Origin: Albidovulum sp. | GTDB taxonomy: Bacteria; Pseudomonadota; Alphaproteobacteria; Rhodobacterales; Rhodobacteraceae | Direction of reading: 5' to 3' | Assembly: GCA_020637635.1 (NCBI GenBank) | Contig: JACKKB010000014.1 | Coordinates: forward strand, 1-24,617 | Length of the DNA stretch: 24,617 nt | Shown: positions 9,269 through 17,882 of the stretch, one piece after another | How positions within the stretch are numbered: the stretch's first letter is position 1 | Layout of the letters: each line of letters begins with the position of its first letter | The notes under the pieces: model-generated | Told to the model about the DNA's origin: nothing | What the model saw: only the letters and a program-made list of their open reading frames with translations | The model's database searches: none | Program-made: the position numbers and the translations under genes

Positions 9269-10627
9269 ATGTCCGACTGGACCCAGAAACTGCCTGAAGC
9301 CGCCCGGCAATACATTTCCGGCCGCAGGCTCGACGAGGTCGAGTGCCTCGTCTCCGACCTCAACGGCGTGGCCAAGGGCAAGGCGATGCCGGCCTCGAAA
9401 TTCGGCAAGCAGAAATACTTCCACCTGCCGAACTCGATCTTCGCGCAGACCATCACCGGCGACTATGCCGACATGCCGGACGAAAGCGAGTTCACCGAAC
9501 CCGACATGGTTCTGGTGCCCGATTTCACGACCGCGACCGCGGTGCCCTGGTCGATCGATGCCACGCTGCAGGTGATCCACGACGTGAACGACCAGGCCGG
9601 AAATCCGGTCGCGATGGCGCCGCGCAACGTGCTCAAGCGGGTGGTGAAGTTCTATGCCGACCGTGGCTGGAAGCCGATCGTGGCGCCGGAGATGGAGTTC
9701 TACATCGTCGCGCGCAACATCGACGCCAACCAGCCGATCATCCCGCCGGTCGGCCGCTCGGGCCGCCGGATGATGGCCAACCAGGCCTATTCGATGTCGG
9801 CGGTCGACGAATACGGCAAGGTGATCGACGATATCTACGACTTCGCCGAGGCGCAGGGATTCGAGATCGACGGCATCGTGCAGGAAGGCGGCGCGGGCCA
9901 GGTGGAGCTGAACCTCAGCCACGGCGATCCGGTCAACCTCGCCGACGAGGTCTTCTATTTCAAGCGCCTGATCCGCGAGGCGGCGCTGCGCCATGACTGC
10001 TTCGCCACATTCATGGCCAAGCCGATCGAGGGCGAACCGGGCAGCGCCATGCATATCCACCAGTCGGTGATCGACGCCAGCACCGGCCGCAATATCTTCG
10101 TCGACGGCAAGGGCAAGGAAACCGCCGCCTTCCGCCATTTCATCGGCGGCATGCAGACCTATCTGCCGGCGGTCGTGGCGCTGATGGCGCCTTACGTGAA
10201 TTCCTACCGGCGCTACGTGCCGGACTTCGCCGCGCCGATCAACCTCGAATGGGGCCGCGACAATCGCACGACAGGGCTGCGCGTGCCGATCTCGCCGACG
10301 GCGGCGCGGCGGCTCGAGAACCGTTTGCCGGGGATGGACTGCAATCCCTATCTCGGCATGGTCGCAACCATGGTCTGCGGCTACCTCGGTCTGGTCGAGG
10401 AGCGCGAGCCGCGCCCCGAAAAGACCGGCAACGCCTATATCGATTCCGAAGAGTTGCCGACGACGCTCGGCGACGCGCTCGACCTCTTCTCGGACTGCGC
10501 GCCGGTGCGCGAGGTGCTGACCCCCGAGTTCTGCGACATCTACGAGGCAGTCAAGCGCAACGAATACAAGGAGTTCCTCCAGGTGATCAGCCCGTGGGAG
10601 CGTGAACACCTGCTTTTGAACGTCTGA
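9269..10627 (+). CDS. Glutamine synthetase-family protein (gamma-glutamyl-amine ligase type), second copy
   Basis: Predicted 452 aa; ATG 9269 with GGTGA at 9261-9265 just upstream. The same fold and catalytic set as the first copy: Glu141 and Glu143 (EMEFYI), Glu206, Glu213 (GQVELN), His262 in SAMHIHQS, NSYRRY, DNRTTGLRVP and ARRLENR. Yet it is strongly diverged from the first copy: the substrate-side segments differ (EGGAGQVELNLSHGD against ESGLGQFEINMMHTD, and MHIHQS against LHTHFS). Two distinct substrates or a hetero-oligomer are therefore both plausible, and a recent duplication is not. It is co-directional and closely spaced with the amidotransferase gene. The function is inferred as ATP-dependent glutamylation of an amine. 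Confidence 0.88.
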   Translation: MSDWTQKLPEAARQYISGRRLDEVECLVSDLNGVAKGKAMPASKFGKQKYFHLPNSIFAQTITGDYADMPDESEFTEPDMVLVPDFTTATAVPWSIDATLQVIHDVNDQAGNPVAMAPRNVLKRVVKFYADRGWKPIVAPEMEFYIVARNIDANQPIIPPVGRSGRRMMANQAYSMSAVDEYGKVIDDIYDFAEAQGFEIDGIVQEGGAGQVELNLSHGDPVNLADEVFYFKRLIREAALRHDCFATFMAKPIEGEPGSAMHIHQSVIDASTGRNIFVDGKGKETAAFRHFIGGMQTYLPAVVALMAPYVNSYRRYVPDFAAPINLEWGRDNRTTGLRVPISPTAARRLENRLPGMDCNPYLGMVATMVCGYLGLVEEREPRPEKTGNAYIDSEELPTTLGDALDLFSDCAPVREVLTPEFCDIYEAVKRNEYKEFLQVISPWEREHLLLNV

Positions 10628-10704
10628 ACCGGGGCGCGCACGCGGGCGCGGCCCCCCGCCGATGCCGTCGGGAAAGGGCTGGCATCCGGGCGGCGGCTGA
10701 ATTA

Positions 10705-10719
10705 CCTCTGGGACAGAGG
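10705..10719 (+). other. Short perfect inverted repeat before the DegT-family gene
   Basis: CCTCTG-GGA-CAGAGG, a 6-bp stem with a 3-base loop, ends 7 bases before the GGGG ribosome-binding stretch (10727-10730) of the next gene. It may be an operator half-site pair or an RNA hairpin that controls the 111-bp gap between the ligase and aminotransferase genes. No T-run follows. Confidence 0.3.
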
Positions 10720-10738
10720 GATCATTGGGGATCACCGG

Positions 10739-11953
10739 ATGAATAGCGAAGCCGCGGCCAAGCGCCTCGAGGCCGGCATGGCCGCTCCCAACGTCTACGA
10801 TGCCGAGCCGATACCGGAAGCCGCGCGCATCGAGATCGAGCGTCTTCTGACCTCGGGCGATCTGTTCCGCTACACGGCCGCGCAGGATGCGCCGGTCGCG
10901 CTTCTGGAGGCCGAGTTCGCTGCCCAGATGGGCGCGCGCTATGCTCTCGCCGTCTCGTCCTGCTCGGCCGCGCTTTTCCTGTCGATGAAGGCGCTCGACC
11001 TGCCCGAGGGCGCGCGGGTGCTGGTCCCGGCCTTCACCTTCGCCGCGGTGCCCTCCTCGGTCCTGCATGCCGGCTGCGAGCCGGTGCTGGTCGAGGTCGG
11101 TTCGAACTTCCGTATCGATCTCGACGATTTCCGCGCCAAGCTCGACAGCGCCGATGCCGTTCTCATCAGCCACATGCGCGGCCATACCTCGGACATGGAC
11201 GCGATCATGGCCGAATGCGACGCGCGCGGCGTGCCGGTGATCGAGGATGCGGCGCATTCGCTCGGCACCCGCTGGGCCGGGCGCAAGATCGGCACCATCG
11301 GCAAGGTCGGCTGCTTCTCGTTCCAGTCCTACAAGCTCGTCAACTCCGGCGAGGGCGGGATGCTGATCACCGACGACCCCGAGCTTGCGGCGCGGGCGGT
11401 GATCATGTCGGGCGCCTATGAGCACAACTGGAAGAAGCACAAGGGCCTGCAGAACAGCTTTCACCACTGGCAGAACCGCCTGCCGCTCTACAACATGCGG
11501 ATGCACAACCTCTCCGCTGCCGTCATCCGCCCGCAACTGCCTCTGATCGAGGCGCGCGTCGAGGCGGGTCTCGCCAATCACGACCACGTCGCCGCGCGGT
11601 TGAACGGCTCGCCCTGGATCGACGTGCCGCCGGCCCTGCCGCAAGAGACCCGCGCCCCGGATTCGCTGCAGTTCAACCTTCAGGGCTTCGAGAGCGACGA
11701 CGAGGCGCGCGCCTTTCAGGAAGCGGCCGAGCGCCGCGGCGTCGCGGTGCAGATCTTCGGACTTTCGAAGGACAACGCGCGCGCGTTCTGGAACTGGCAG
11801 TTCCTCGGCACGCTGCCCGAACTGCCGAAGACACGGGCCATGCTGATGCGGGCCTGCGATCTCAGGCTGCCAGCGCGGCTGACGCGGCCCGATCTCGATT
11901 TCATCGCCGACGCGATCATCGCTGCCGCCGCCGAGGTCAAGGCACGGCGCTGA
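10739..11953 (+). CDS. DegT/DnrJ/EryC1/StrS-family PLP aminotransferase
   Basis: Predicted 404 aa. Family marks are AVSSCSAALFLSMKAL near residues 77-92, VLVPAFTFAAVPSSVLHAG, IEDAAHSLGTRW near 165-176, and the PLP-lysine motif SFQSYKLVNSGEGGML with Lys199. The family normally transaminates keto-sugars or cyclitols, usually with glutamate or glutamine as amino donor. Here there are no sugar-nucleotide genes nearby; instead it follows two gamma-glutamyl ligase-type genes and an amidotransferase, so it may make or use the amine that those enzymes glutamylate. ATG 10739 has GGGG 8 bases upstream. It ends 28 bp from the convergent phaR stop. The family call is firm; the substrate is unknown. Confidence 0.88.
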   Translation: MNSEAAAKRLEAGMAAPNVYDAEPIPEAARIEIERLLTSGDLFRYTAAQDAPVALLEAEFAAQMGARYALAVSSCSAALFLSMKALDLPEGARVLVPAFTFAAVPSSVLHAGCEPVLVEVGSNFRIDLDDFRAKLDSADAVLISHMRGHTSDMDAIMAECDARGVPVIEDAAHSLGTRWAGRKIGTIGKVGCFSFQSYKLVNSGEGGMLITDDPELAARAVIMSGAYEHNWKKHKGLQNSFHHWQNRLPLYNMRMHNLSAAVIRPQLPLIEARVEAGLANHDHVAARLNGSPWIDVPPALPQETRAPDSLQFNLQGFESDDEARAFQEAAERRGVAVQIFGLSKDNARAFWNWQFLGTLPELPKTRAMLMRACDLRLPARLTRPDLDFIADAIIAAAAEVKARR

Positions 11954-11981
11954 GCCCGGCCGACACCGCCGCCGGCACCGT

Positions 11982-12554
11982 TCAGAGCTTCGAGAGCTTG
12001 TCCTGCAGGTCCGAAAGCTGCTTGCGGATCGCGGCGATCTCGTCGCCGTCCCGCGCCCCCCTGGCCTTGGCGGCGGCCTCGTCATCCTCCGGGCGCGGCG
12101 CCTTGCCGCCGGACCCGAAGCCGCCCATCATCGACCGCAGGAAGGCCTGCTGCTGGCGCTGCAGCGCCTCGAAGCCGGGCATCGAGGCCATCGGGTTGGG
12201 GAAGGTCGTCAGGTTCTCCATCAGCTTCGACTGGCCCTCGCGCAGCATCTCGAAAGAGGCGGCGAGGAACTGCGGCACCACCGATTGGGCCTGAGTCGTG
12301 TAGCTGCGCACCAGATCGGTCAGCACATCGACCGGCAGCACGCTTTCGCCGCGGCTCTCGTGCTCCGCGATGATCTGCAGAAGATACTGCCGCGTCAGGT
12401 CGTCTCCCGATTTCAGATCCACGATCTGCACCTCGCGCCCCTCGCGGATGAAGGCGGCGATATCCTCGAGCGTCACATAGTCGCTCGTTTCGGTGTTGTA
12501 GAGCCGCCTGCTGGCGTAGCGCTTGATCAGCAGTGGTTTGGCGTCATCGGCCAT
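11982..12554 (-). CDS. phaR: Polyhydroxyalkanoate synthesis repressor PhaR
   Basis: Predicted 190 aa. The N-terminal DNA-binding domain (residues ~9-70) has the family signature IKRYASRRLYNTETSDYVTLEDIAAFIREG, followed by the PHB-accumulation regulator domain (~75-120). An acidic, charged tail ends in a short coiled segment (EIAAIRKQLSDLQDKLSKL). PhaR represses phasin and its own gene, and is released when it binds PHA granules. Here it stands alone, without phaC or phaP next to it. The upstream region (12579-12590) has interleaved TGC/GCA triplets, GCATGCAGCATG, similar in kind to TGC-rich PhaR targets, and an AATAAT -10-like hexamer (minus, 12577 to 12572); autoregulation is inferred, not shown. 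Confidence 0.93.
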   Translation of the reverse strand: MADDAKPLLIKRYASRRLYNTETSDYVTLEDIAAFIREGREVQIVDLKSGDDLTRQYLLQIIAEHESRGESVLPVDVLTDLVRSYTTQAQSVVPQFLAASFEMLREGQSKLMENLTTFPNPMASMPGFEALQRQQQAFLRSMMGGFGSGGKAPRPEDDEAAAKARGARDGDEIAAIRKQLSDLQDKLSKL

Positions 12555-12643
12555 TGGCCCATCTCCCGCGTATTATTCGCATGCAGCATGATTAAGCCGC
12601 ACAGCAGAAAACTCAACAGAAAGAACCGAAACCGATGCCGAGG

Positions 12644-12658
12644 GCGGCCGTGGGCCGC
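12644..12658 (-). terminator. GC hairpin after the 2OG-Fe(II) oxygenase gene
   Basis: GCGGCC (12644-12649) and GGCCGC (12653-12658) form a perfect 6-bp stem with a 3-base loop, 11 bases downstream of the oxygenase stop in the minus direction. The T-rich stretch that follows on that strand begins only ~12 bases later, so termination efficiency is doubtful. Confidence 0.35.
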
Positions 12659-12669
12659 TCCGGCGCCCG

Positions 12670-13221
12670 TCAGCGGAACGCGGGCCCATGCGCCCAGATG
12701 GTCATCGACCAGCGTTGCCCCCGTGTCACCGGGGTCACGCGGTGAAGCACGAAGCTCGGGAAGAGCGTCGCCGTGCCCCGCGCGGGCGCGGCGGTGACGA
12801 TGCGCGCATCGGGCATGATCTCGAGCGCGCCGCCGGCATAGTCGGCAGGATCGGAGAGCTGGACCACCATGGTCAGCTTGCGCCGGCTCGCGACCGCCCC
12901 TGCCCCGATGTCGGAATGCCAGTCGAAATGGCCTTCGCGCTCGGCGCCGTAGCGCGCGACCTGGGCGCTCTCGGCAAACTCGGTCAGCGCGAAGTCGAAG
13001 GTCTCGCGGTTGGCGCGGGCGACGAGCGCGATGATCTGCTCCATCACCCAGCCGGCCCCCGGACGGTCGTCGAGCCAGGCAAGATCGGCGCGGCGGATGC
13101 CGTGATCCGAGGTGTTGCGCACGAGCCCGGCATCTTCGAGCGCGCCCTCCTCGGCAAGCGCGACGATGCGGTCGCAGTCGCTCTGCGAAAAGGCCTCGGG
13201 GATGGTGTGGTGCTGCAGCAT
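12670..13221 (-). CDS. 2-oxoglutarate/Fe(II)-dependent oxygenase
   Basis: Predicted 183 aa from ATG 13221 (GAGCGGA upstream). An in-frame ATG at 13344 would add 41 residues of low family character, so the shorter form is preferred, though the longer frame is open and GC-rich like the gene. The jelly-roll iron site is clear: His102-x-Asp104 (WHSD), distal His160 (LHRVTPV) and 2-oxoglutarate-binding Arg170. The segment GGALEIMPDARIV fits the prolyl-4-hydroxylase alpha/PKHD-type family. Such enzymes hydroxylate a protein or small molecule with O2 and 2-oxoglutarate; the PiuC relatives accompany iron-uptake genes, but no such gene is adjacent here. Divergent from hrpB across 179 bp. Confidence 0.85.
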   Translation of the reverse strand: MLQHHTIPEAFSQSDCDRIVALAEEGALEDAGLVRNTSDHGIRRADLAWLDDRPGAGWVMEQIIALVARANRETFDFALTEFAESAQVARYGAEREGHFDWHSDIGAGAVASRRKLTMVVQLSDPADYAGGALEIMPDARIVTAAPARGTATLFPSFVLHRVTPVTRGQRWSMTIWAHGPAFR

Positions 13222-13400
13222 GACGGGTCCGCTCGGATGACGCCCGGCGATGCGCCGGTGCTGCGCCGCTGTCTTGGCCGGCCGCGACAGCGATGTCGGA
13301 AACGGCGTGTCCCTGCGCCCGCGGGTGAAATACCGGCTGGCCATCGGAGCGAAATCCGTGTCTCATCCCGGCCCCTGCCAAATGTGCCCGTTCCCTGCCG

Positions 13401-15836
13401 ATGCTCCGCCCCGCGCCCCTTCCGATCGATGCCGCGCTGCCGGAGCTTGTCGGGGCGCTCAGGGCCGCGGGCCGCGCCGTCCTGCAGGCGCCGCCCGGCG
13501 CCGGCAAGACCACCCGGGTGCCGCTGGCGCTGCTCGAGGCGGATCTCGCGCCCGGCCGCATCGTGATGCTGGAGCCGCGCCGGCTGGCCGCGCGGGCCGC
13601 TGCCGAGCGGATGGCCGAAACGCTTGGCGAAGAGGTCGGCGCCACGGTCGGCTACCGGATCCGCGGCGAGGCCCGGGTCTCTTCCGCCACCCGGATCGAG
13701 GTCGTGACCGAGGGGATCCTCACGCGCATGCTGCAGGCCGATCCGGAGCTTTCCGGCATCGGCGCGCTCATCTTCGACGAGTTTCACGAACGCTCGCTGA
13801 ATGCCGATCTCGGCCTCGCGCTGGCATGGGAGGTGCGTCAGGCCCTGCGCCCCGATCTGCTCCTCCTGGTGATGTCGGCGACGCTCGACGCCGCGCCGGC
13901 GGCCCGGATGCTGGAGGCGGCCCCCGTCGTGACTTCCGAGGGGCGCGCCTTTCCGGTCGAGATCCGCTGGCTGGCGCGCCCGCTCGGGCGCGCGGCGCGG
14001 ATCGAGGCGGCGACGGCCGATCTGGTCCTCGAGGCGATCGCCGAAAGCACGGGCGGGGTTCTGGTCTTCCTGCCCGGCGAAGGCGAGATCCGCCGGACCG
14101 AGGCGCTCCTGCGGCCGCGCCTGCCCGCGGCGTGCAGCCTGCACCCGCTCTTCGGGGCGATGGACTTCGCCGCCCAGCGCGCGGCGATCCGGCCCGCGGC
14201 CACGGGGCGCAAGATCGTGCTTGCGACCGCCATCGCCGAGACCTCGCTCACCATCGAGGATATCCGCGTCGTCGTCGATGCCGGGCTCGCTCGGCGGGCG
14301 CGGTTCGATCCCGCCTCGGGCATGGCGCGGCTGGTGACCGAACGGGTCACGCGGGCCGAGGCCGAACAGCGCCGCGGGCGCGCCGGCCGGGTTGCGCCTG
14401 GGCTCTGCTACCGGCTCTGGAGCAAAGGCGAAGAGGGCGCGCTTGCCGCCTTCGCGCCGCCCGAGATCGCGGTTTCCGATCTTGCCGGGCTCGCGCTCGA
14501 CCTGGCGCTCTGGGGCTCGGAGGGGGGCGATCTGGCCTTTCTGACCCCGCCGCCCGCCGCCGCGCTGGCCGAGGCGCGGGCGCTTCTGGCCGATCTCGGT
14601 GCGCTCGACGCCGCCGGACGGATCACCGCCCATGGAAGGACGCTCGCGCGGCTACCCGTGCATCCCCGCATCGGCCACATGCTGAGCCTCGCGGGCCCCG
14701 ATGCCGCGCCGCTTGCGGCACTGCTGGAGGATCGCGATCCCCTGCGCGGCGCCGGCCCCGATCTCGGTCTCAGGCTCGCGGCCATCGCCGGGGGCGCGGC
14801 CGACGGTGCCGATCGCGCGGCGCTGGAGCGGATCCGGACCGAGGCGCGGCGGCTCGAACGGCTGGTGGAGCGACCGGGCGCGCGCTACGGGCCGGCCGAG
14901 ATGGCGGCGCTCGCCTATCCCGACCGCATCGGCCTGCGCCGGCCCGGTGACGCGCCGCGCTATGTGCTGGCCGGCGGCAAGGGCGCGGTCGTGGCCGATG
15001 GCGCGGCGCTCGGCCAGAACCGGCTGCTGGTCGCGACCGATCTCGACGGCGACCCGCGCGAGGCGCGGCTGCGTCAGGGGCTTGCCCTCGACGAGGCCTC
15101 CCTGCGTCGGCTCTACGGGTCCCGCATCGGCTGGCACGAGATCGCGCTCTGGTCGCGCCGCGAGGCGCGGGTCGTCGCGCGCCGGCAGGAACGCTTCGGC
15201 GCCCTGGTGCTCGACGAGCGGCCCTGGCCCGAGGCGCCGGCCGAGGTGCTGGCGCGCGCGGCCGTCGACGGACTGCGCCAGAACGGGCTGCCCTGGACCC
15301 CGGCCGCGGCCCGGCTGCGGGACCGCGCCGGTCTGCTCCGCGCCGAGGGGGCCGACCTGCCCGACCTCTCCGATTCCGCCCTGCTGGCCGATCCGGGCTG
15401 GCTCCTGCCGCATCTGGCGGGGCGGCGGAGCGCGGCCGATCTTGCTGCGCTCGACCTCGTCGAACCGCTGAGGGCGCTTATCGGCTGGGAGGGCATGGCC
15501 CTGGTCGACCGGCTCGCGCCCGCCGCCTTCGAGACCCCGCTCGGACGCCGGGTGCCGATCGACTACGGCGGCGACCATCCCTCCGTCGCGGTCAGGCTGC
15601 AGGAGCTTTTCGGCGTGCGCGAACACCCGACCGTCGGCCCGAGGCGGCTGCCGCTTCGCGTCACGCTTCTGTCGCCCGCCGGGCGACCGGTGCAGACGAC
15701 GCTCGACCTGCCCGGGTTCTGGGCCAGTTCCTATGCCGATGTGCGCAAGGACATGCGCGGGCAATACCCCAAGCACCCCTGGCCCGAGGACCCGACCGCG
15801 GCCGAGCCGACGCTGCGCGCCAAGCCGCGGCGCTGA
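13401..15836 (+). CDS. hrpB: ATP-dependent helicase HrpB
   Basis: Predicted 811 aa, the usual HrpB length. RecA-like domain 1 has the Walker A motif GAGKTT (33-38), the Walker B variant DEFH (126-129) and SAT (159-161). Domain 2 has LATAIAETSLTI and the QRRGRAGR motif VI from Gln323. The helicase-associated region follows, then the HrpB-specific C-terminal domain with the conserved ending FWASSYADVRKDMRGQYPKHPWPEDP. It is a DEAH-type RNA helicase found widely in proteobacteria; its cellular role is poorly defined, with RNA processing suggested in some species. ATG 13401 precedes the first helix directly. It stands alone in its orientation and its stop lies in a palindrome. Confidence 0.95.
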   Translation: MLRPAPLPIDAALPELVGALRAAGRAVLQAPPGAGKTTRVPLALLEADLAPGRIVMLEPRRLAARAAAERMAETLGEEVGATVGYRIRGEARVSSATRIEVVTEGILTRMLQADPELSGIGALIFDEFHERSLNADLGLALAWEVRQALRPDLLLLVMSATLDAAPAARMLEAAPVVTSEGRAFPVEIRWLARPLGRAARIEAATADLVLEAIAESTGGVLVFLPGEGEIRRTEALLRPRLPAACSLHPLFGAMDFAAQRAAIRPAATGRKIVLATAIAETSLTIEDIRVVVDAGLARRARFDPASGMARLVTERVTRAEAEQRRGRAGRVAPGLCYRLWSKGEEGALAAFAPPEIAVSDLAGLALDLALWGSEGGDLAFLTPPPAAALAEARALLADLGALDAAGRITAHGRTLARLPVHPRIGHMLSLAGPDAAPLAALLEDRDPLRGAGPDLGLRLAAIAGGAADGADRAALERIRTEARRLERLVERPGARYGPAEMAALAYPDRIGLRRPGDAPRYVLAGGKGAVVADGAALGQNRLLVATDLDGDPREARLRQGLALDEASLRRLYGSRIGWHEIALWSRREARVVARRQERFGALVLDERPWPEAPAEVLARAAVDGLRQNGLPWTPAAARLRDRAGLLRAEGADLPDLSDSALLADPGWLLPHLAGRRSAADLAALDLVEPLRALIGWEGMALVDRLAPAAFETPLGRRVPIDYGGDHPSVAVRLQELFGVREHPTVGPRRLPLRVTLLSPAGRPVQTTLDLPGFWASSYADVRKDMRGQYPKHPWPEDPTAAEPTLRAKPRR

Positions 15837-15850
15837 GCCCGGCCGGGCTC
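15835..15850 (+). terminator. 16-bp palindrome at the end of hrpB
   Basis: GAGCCCGGCCGGGCTC is a perfect palindrome beginning in the hrpB TGA (15834-15836). As RNA it gives a 6-bp stem with a GGCC loop, followed by only TT. It may be a weak terminator before the permease gene 35 bp on. Confidence 0.35.
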
Positions 15851-15884
15851 TTGCCGGCCCCCTGCAAAGGGTCTACTTGAAGGG

Positions 15885-16805
15885 ATGAGCATCTACCTGC
15901 CCATCGCCGAAGTCTCGGTGAACCTATACCTCGTCCTTCTGATCGGGGCCGGGGTCGGGCTGCTTTCGGGCATGTTCGGAGTGGGCGGCGGATTTCTCAT
16001 CACCCCGCTTCTCTTCTTCATCGGCATTCCGCCCGCCGTCGCGGTTGCCACCTCTGCCAATCAGGTCGTCGCCTCTTCGGTCTCGGCGATTCTCACCCAT
16101 ATCCGGCGACGGACGGTCGACTTCCGGATGGGCTGGATCCTCCTGATCGGGGGCATCGCCGGCTCAGGGCTCGGGATGATCGTCTTCAACCACCTGAAGT
16201 CGCTCGGTCAGGTCGATCTCTTGATCCAGCTCTTCTACATCTTCGTCCTCGGCGGCGTCGGGCTGATGATGTTCACCGAAAGCCTGCGCGCGATCCTGCG
16301 CGCGCGGCGCGACGGCGGCGCCCCGCCGCAGCGCACCAAGCACGGCTGGGTCCATGCGCTGCCCTTCAAGATGCGGTTTCGCGCCTCGGGGCTCTACATC
16401 TCGGCGATCCCGCCCCTCGTCGTCGGCGCGCTGGTCGGTTTCCTCGCCGCGATCATGGGCGTCGGCGGCGGTTTCATCATGGTGCCGGCGATGATCTACA
16501 TTCTCAACATGCCGACGAAAGTCGTTGTCGGAACGTCGCTTTTCCAGATCATCTTCGTCTCGGCGGCGACCGTCATGATGCATGCGACGACGAACTTCTC
16601 GGTCGATATCGTGCTTGCCGTGATGCTGCTCGTGGGCGGGGTCATCGGTGCCCAGATCGGCGCCCAGATCGGGCTCCGGCTGAAGCCCGAGCAGCTGCGC
16701 ATCATGCTGGCGCTCCTGGTGCTGGCGGTCTGCGCCAACATCGGGCTCGAACTCACGCTGAAGCCGGCGGAAATCTACGCGCTGAGCCGGCCGGGCGGAC
16801 ACTGA
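15885..16805 (+). CDS. TauE/SafE-family (DUF81) membrane permease
   Basis: Predicted 306-aa integral membrane protein with about eight hydrophobic segments in two homologous halves. Each half opens with the family motif GVGGGF (residues 32-37 and 192-197) followed by P-x2-(L/M) and later A-T-S/G-T-S. A hydrophilic central loop (~140-170, ARRDGGAPPQRTKHGW) separates them. Members are proposed exporters of sulfite, sulfoacetate or related organic anions across the inner membrane; substrate specificity cannot be assigned here. In relatives such a gene is often followed by a small TIGR02186-type partner, which is absent. ATG 15885 is directly preceded by GAAGGG, too close for ideal spacing, with AAAGGG further up. 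Confidence 0.88.
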   Translation: MSIYLPIAEVSVNLYLVLLIGAGVGLLSGMFGVGGGFLITPLLFFIGIPPAVAVATSANQVVASSVSAILTHIRRRTVDFRMGWILLIGGIAGSGLGMIVFNHLKSLGQVDLLIQLFYIFVLGGVGLMMFTESLRAILRARRDGGAPPQRTKHGWVHALPFKMRFRASGLYISAIPPLVVGALVGFLAAIMGVGGGFIMVPAMIYILNMPTKVVVGTSLFQIIFVSAATVMMHATTNFSVDIVLAVMLLVGGVIGAQIGAQIGLRLKPEQLRIMLALLVLAVCANIGLELTLKPAEIYALSRPGGH

Positions 16806-16813
16806 GGCCAAAC

Positions 16814-16843
16814 CGGCCCCCGGAAACGCGGCCCCCGGAAACG
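16814..16843. repeat. Perfect tandem duplication of a 15-bp unit
   Basis: CGGCCCCCGGAAACG occurs twice in direct succession (16814-16828 and 16829-16843), followed by a decayed third piece (CCCCGGAAC). It lies in the 104-bp gap between the convergent permease and argF ends and looks like replication slippage. Confidence 0.85.
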
Positions 16844-16909
16844 CCCCGGAACCGCCCCTGAACCTTCGCGGGCCGCCGCGCGCGGGCGCCTGGCGTCAGG
16901 AACCCGTCC

Positions 16910-17836
16910 TCAGACGCCCAGACACCAGCGCACGATGGCCTTTTGCGCGTGCAGGCGGTTCTCGCTCTCGTCGAAGATCACCGACTGCGGCCCGTCCATG
17001 ACCTCGCTCGTCGCCTCTTCGTTGCGATGTGCGGGCAGGCAATGCATGAAAAGCGCGTCGGGCTTGCCGGCGGCCATCATGCGGGCATCGACCTGATAGG
17101 GGCGGAGCTGGTTGTGCCGGCGCTCGCGCGCGCTTTCGGGATCGTGCATGGAGACCCAGGTGTCGGTCACGATCGCATCGGCGCCGTCCGCAGCCCTCAC
17201 CGGATCGCGTTCGATCGTCACGTTCGACCCCCTGGAGCGCGCGAAGGCAACCGCCCCGGGGTCGGGATCGAGCGTTTCGGGACCGGTGAAGGTCAGATCG
17301 AAGCCGAACTGGCCGGCGGCGTGCAGCCAGCTCGAACAGACGTTGTTGCCGTCGCCCGACCAGACGAAGCGGCGCCCGGCGATGGCACCGCGATGTTCCT
17401 CATAGGTGACGATATCGGCCATGATCTGGCAGGGATGCGAGGCATCGGTCAGGCCGTTGACAACGGGCACCGTCGCGTGTTCGGCCATCTCCAGAAGCGT
17501 CGCCTCCTCGAAGGTGCGCAGCATGATCAGGTCGACATAGCGCGACAGAACCCGCGCGGTATCGGCGATGCTCTCGCCATGGCCGAGCTGCATCTCCTTG
17601 CCCGAGAGCACCATCGTCTGGCCGCCCATCTGGCGGATGCCGACGTCGAAGGAGACGCGGGTCCGGGTCGAGGGCTTCTCGAAGATGAGCGCCACCATGC
17701 GGCCGGCAAGCGGCGTCTCGTCATCGGCCATGCCCTTCGGGCGGCCGTCGCGCGCATCCTTCATCCGCCGCGCCTGGTCGATCATGGCCCGAAGCTCGCC
17801 CCGGGTGGTCTTGTGGATATCGAGAAAGTGTTTCAT
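16910..17836 (-). CDS. argF: Ornithine carbamoyltransferase
   Basis: Predicted 308 aa. It makes citrulline from ornithine and carbamoyl phosphate in arginine synthesis. The carbamoyl-phosphate loop STRTR is at 56-60, HPCQ at 134-137 and the ornithine-side HCLPAHR at 265-271, all intact. ATG 17836 is chosen because AAAGGA lies about 8 bases upstream and the protein then begins MKHFLDIHK, as in close relatives; the frame is open 40 codons further back into argD but that adds only low-complexity sequence. It follows argD by 46 bp on the same strand, so the two form an argDF operon. Confidence 0.96.
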   Translation of the reverse strand: MKHFLDIHKTTRGELRAMIDQARRMKDARDGRPKGMADDETPLAGRMVALIFEKPSTRTRVSFDVGIRQMGGQTMVLSGKEMQLGHGESIADTARVLSRYVDLIMLRTFEEATLLEMAEHATVPVVNGLTDASHPCQIMADIVTYEEHRGAIAGRRFVWSGDGNNVCSSWLHAAGQFGFDLTFTGPETLDPDPGAVAFARSRGSNVTIERDPVRAADGADAIVTDTWVSMHDPESARERRHNQLRPYQVDARMMAAGKPDALFMHCLPAHRNEEATSEVMDGPQSVIFDESENRLHAQKAIVRWCLGV

Positions 17837-17882
17837 CGGTCGTCCTTTCGCCGGCGGGCTCCCGCCCGTGCCGGCCCCGGTG

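Noticed and set aside
8297..12085. Very long open frame on the minus strand (over 1200 codons)
   Set aside because: It lies antisense to four well-supported genes with intact catalytic motifs. It is rich in Arg, His, Asp and Gly in the manner of GC-rich shadow frames and has no recognisable domain.
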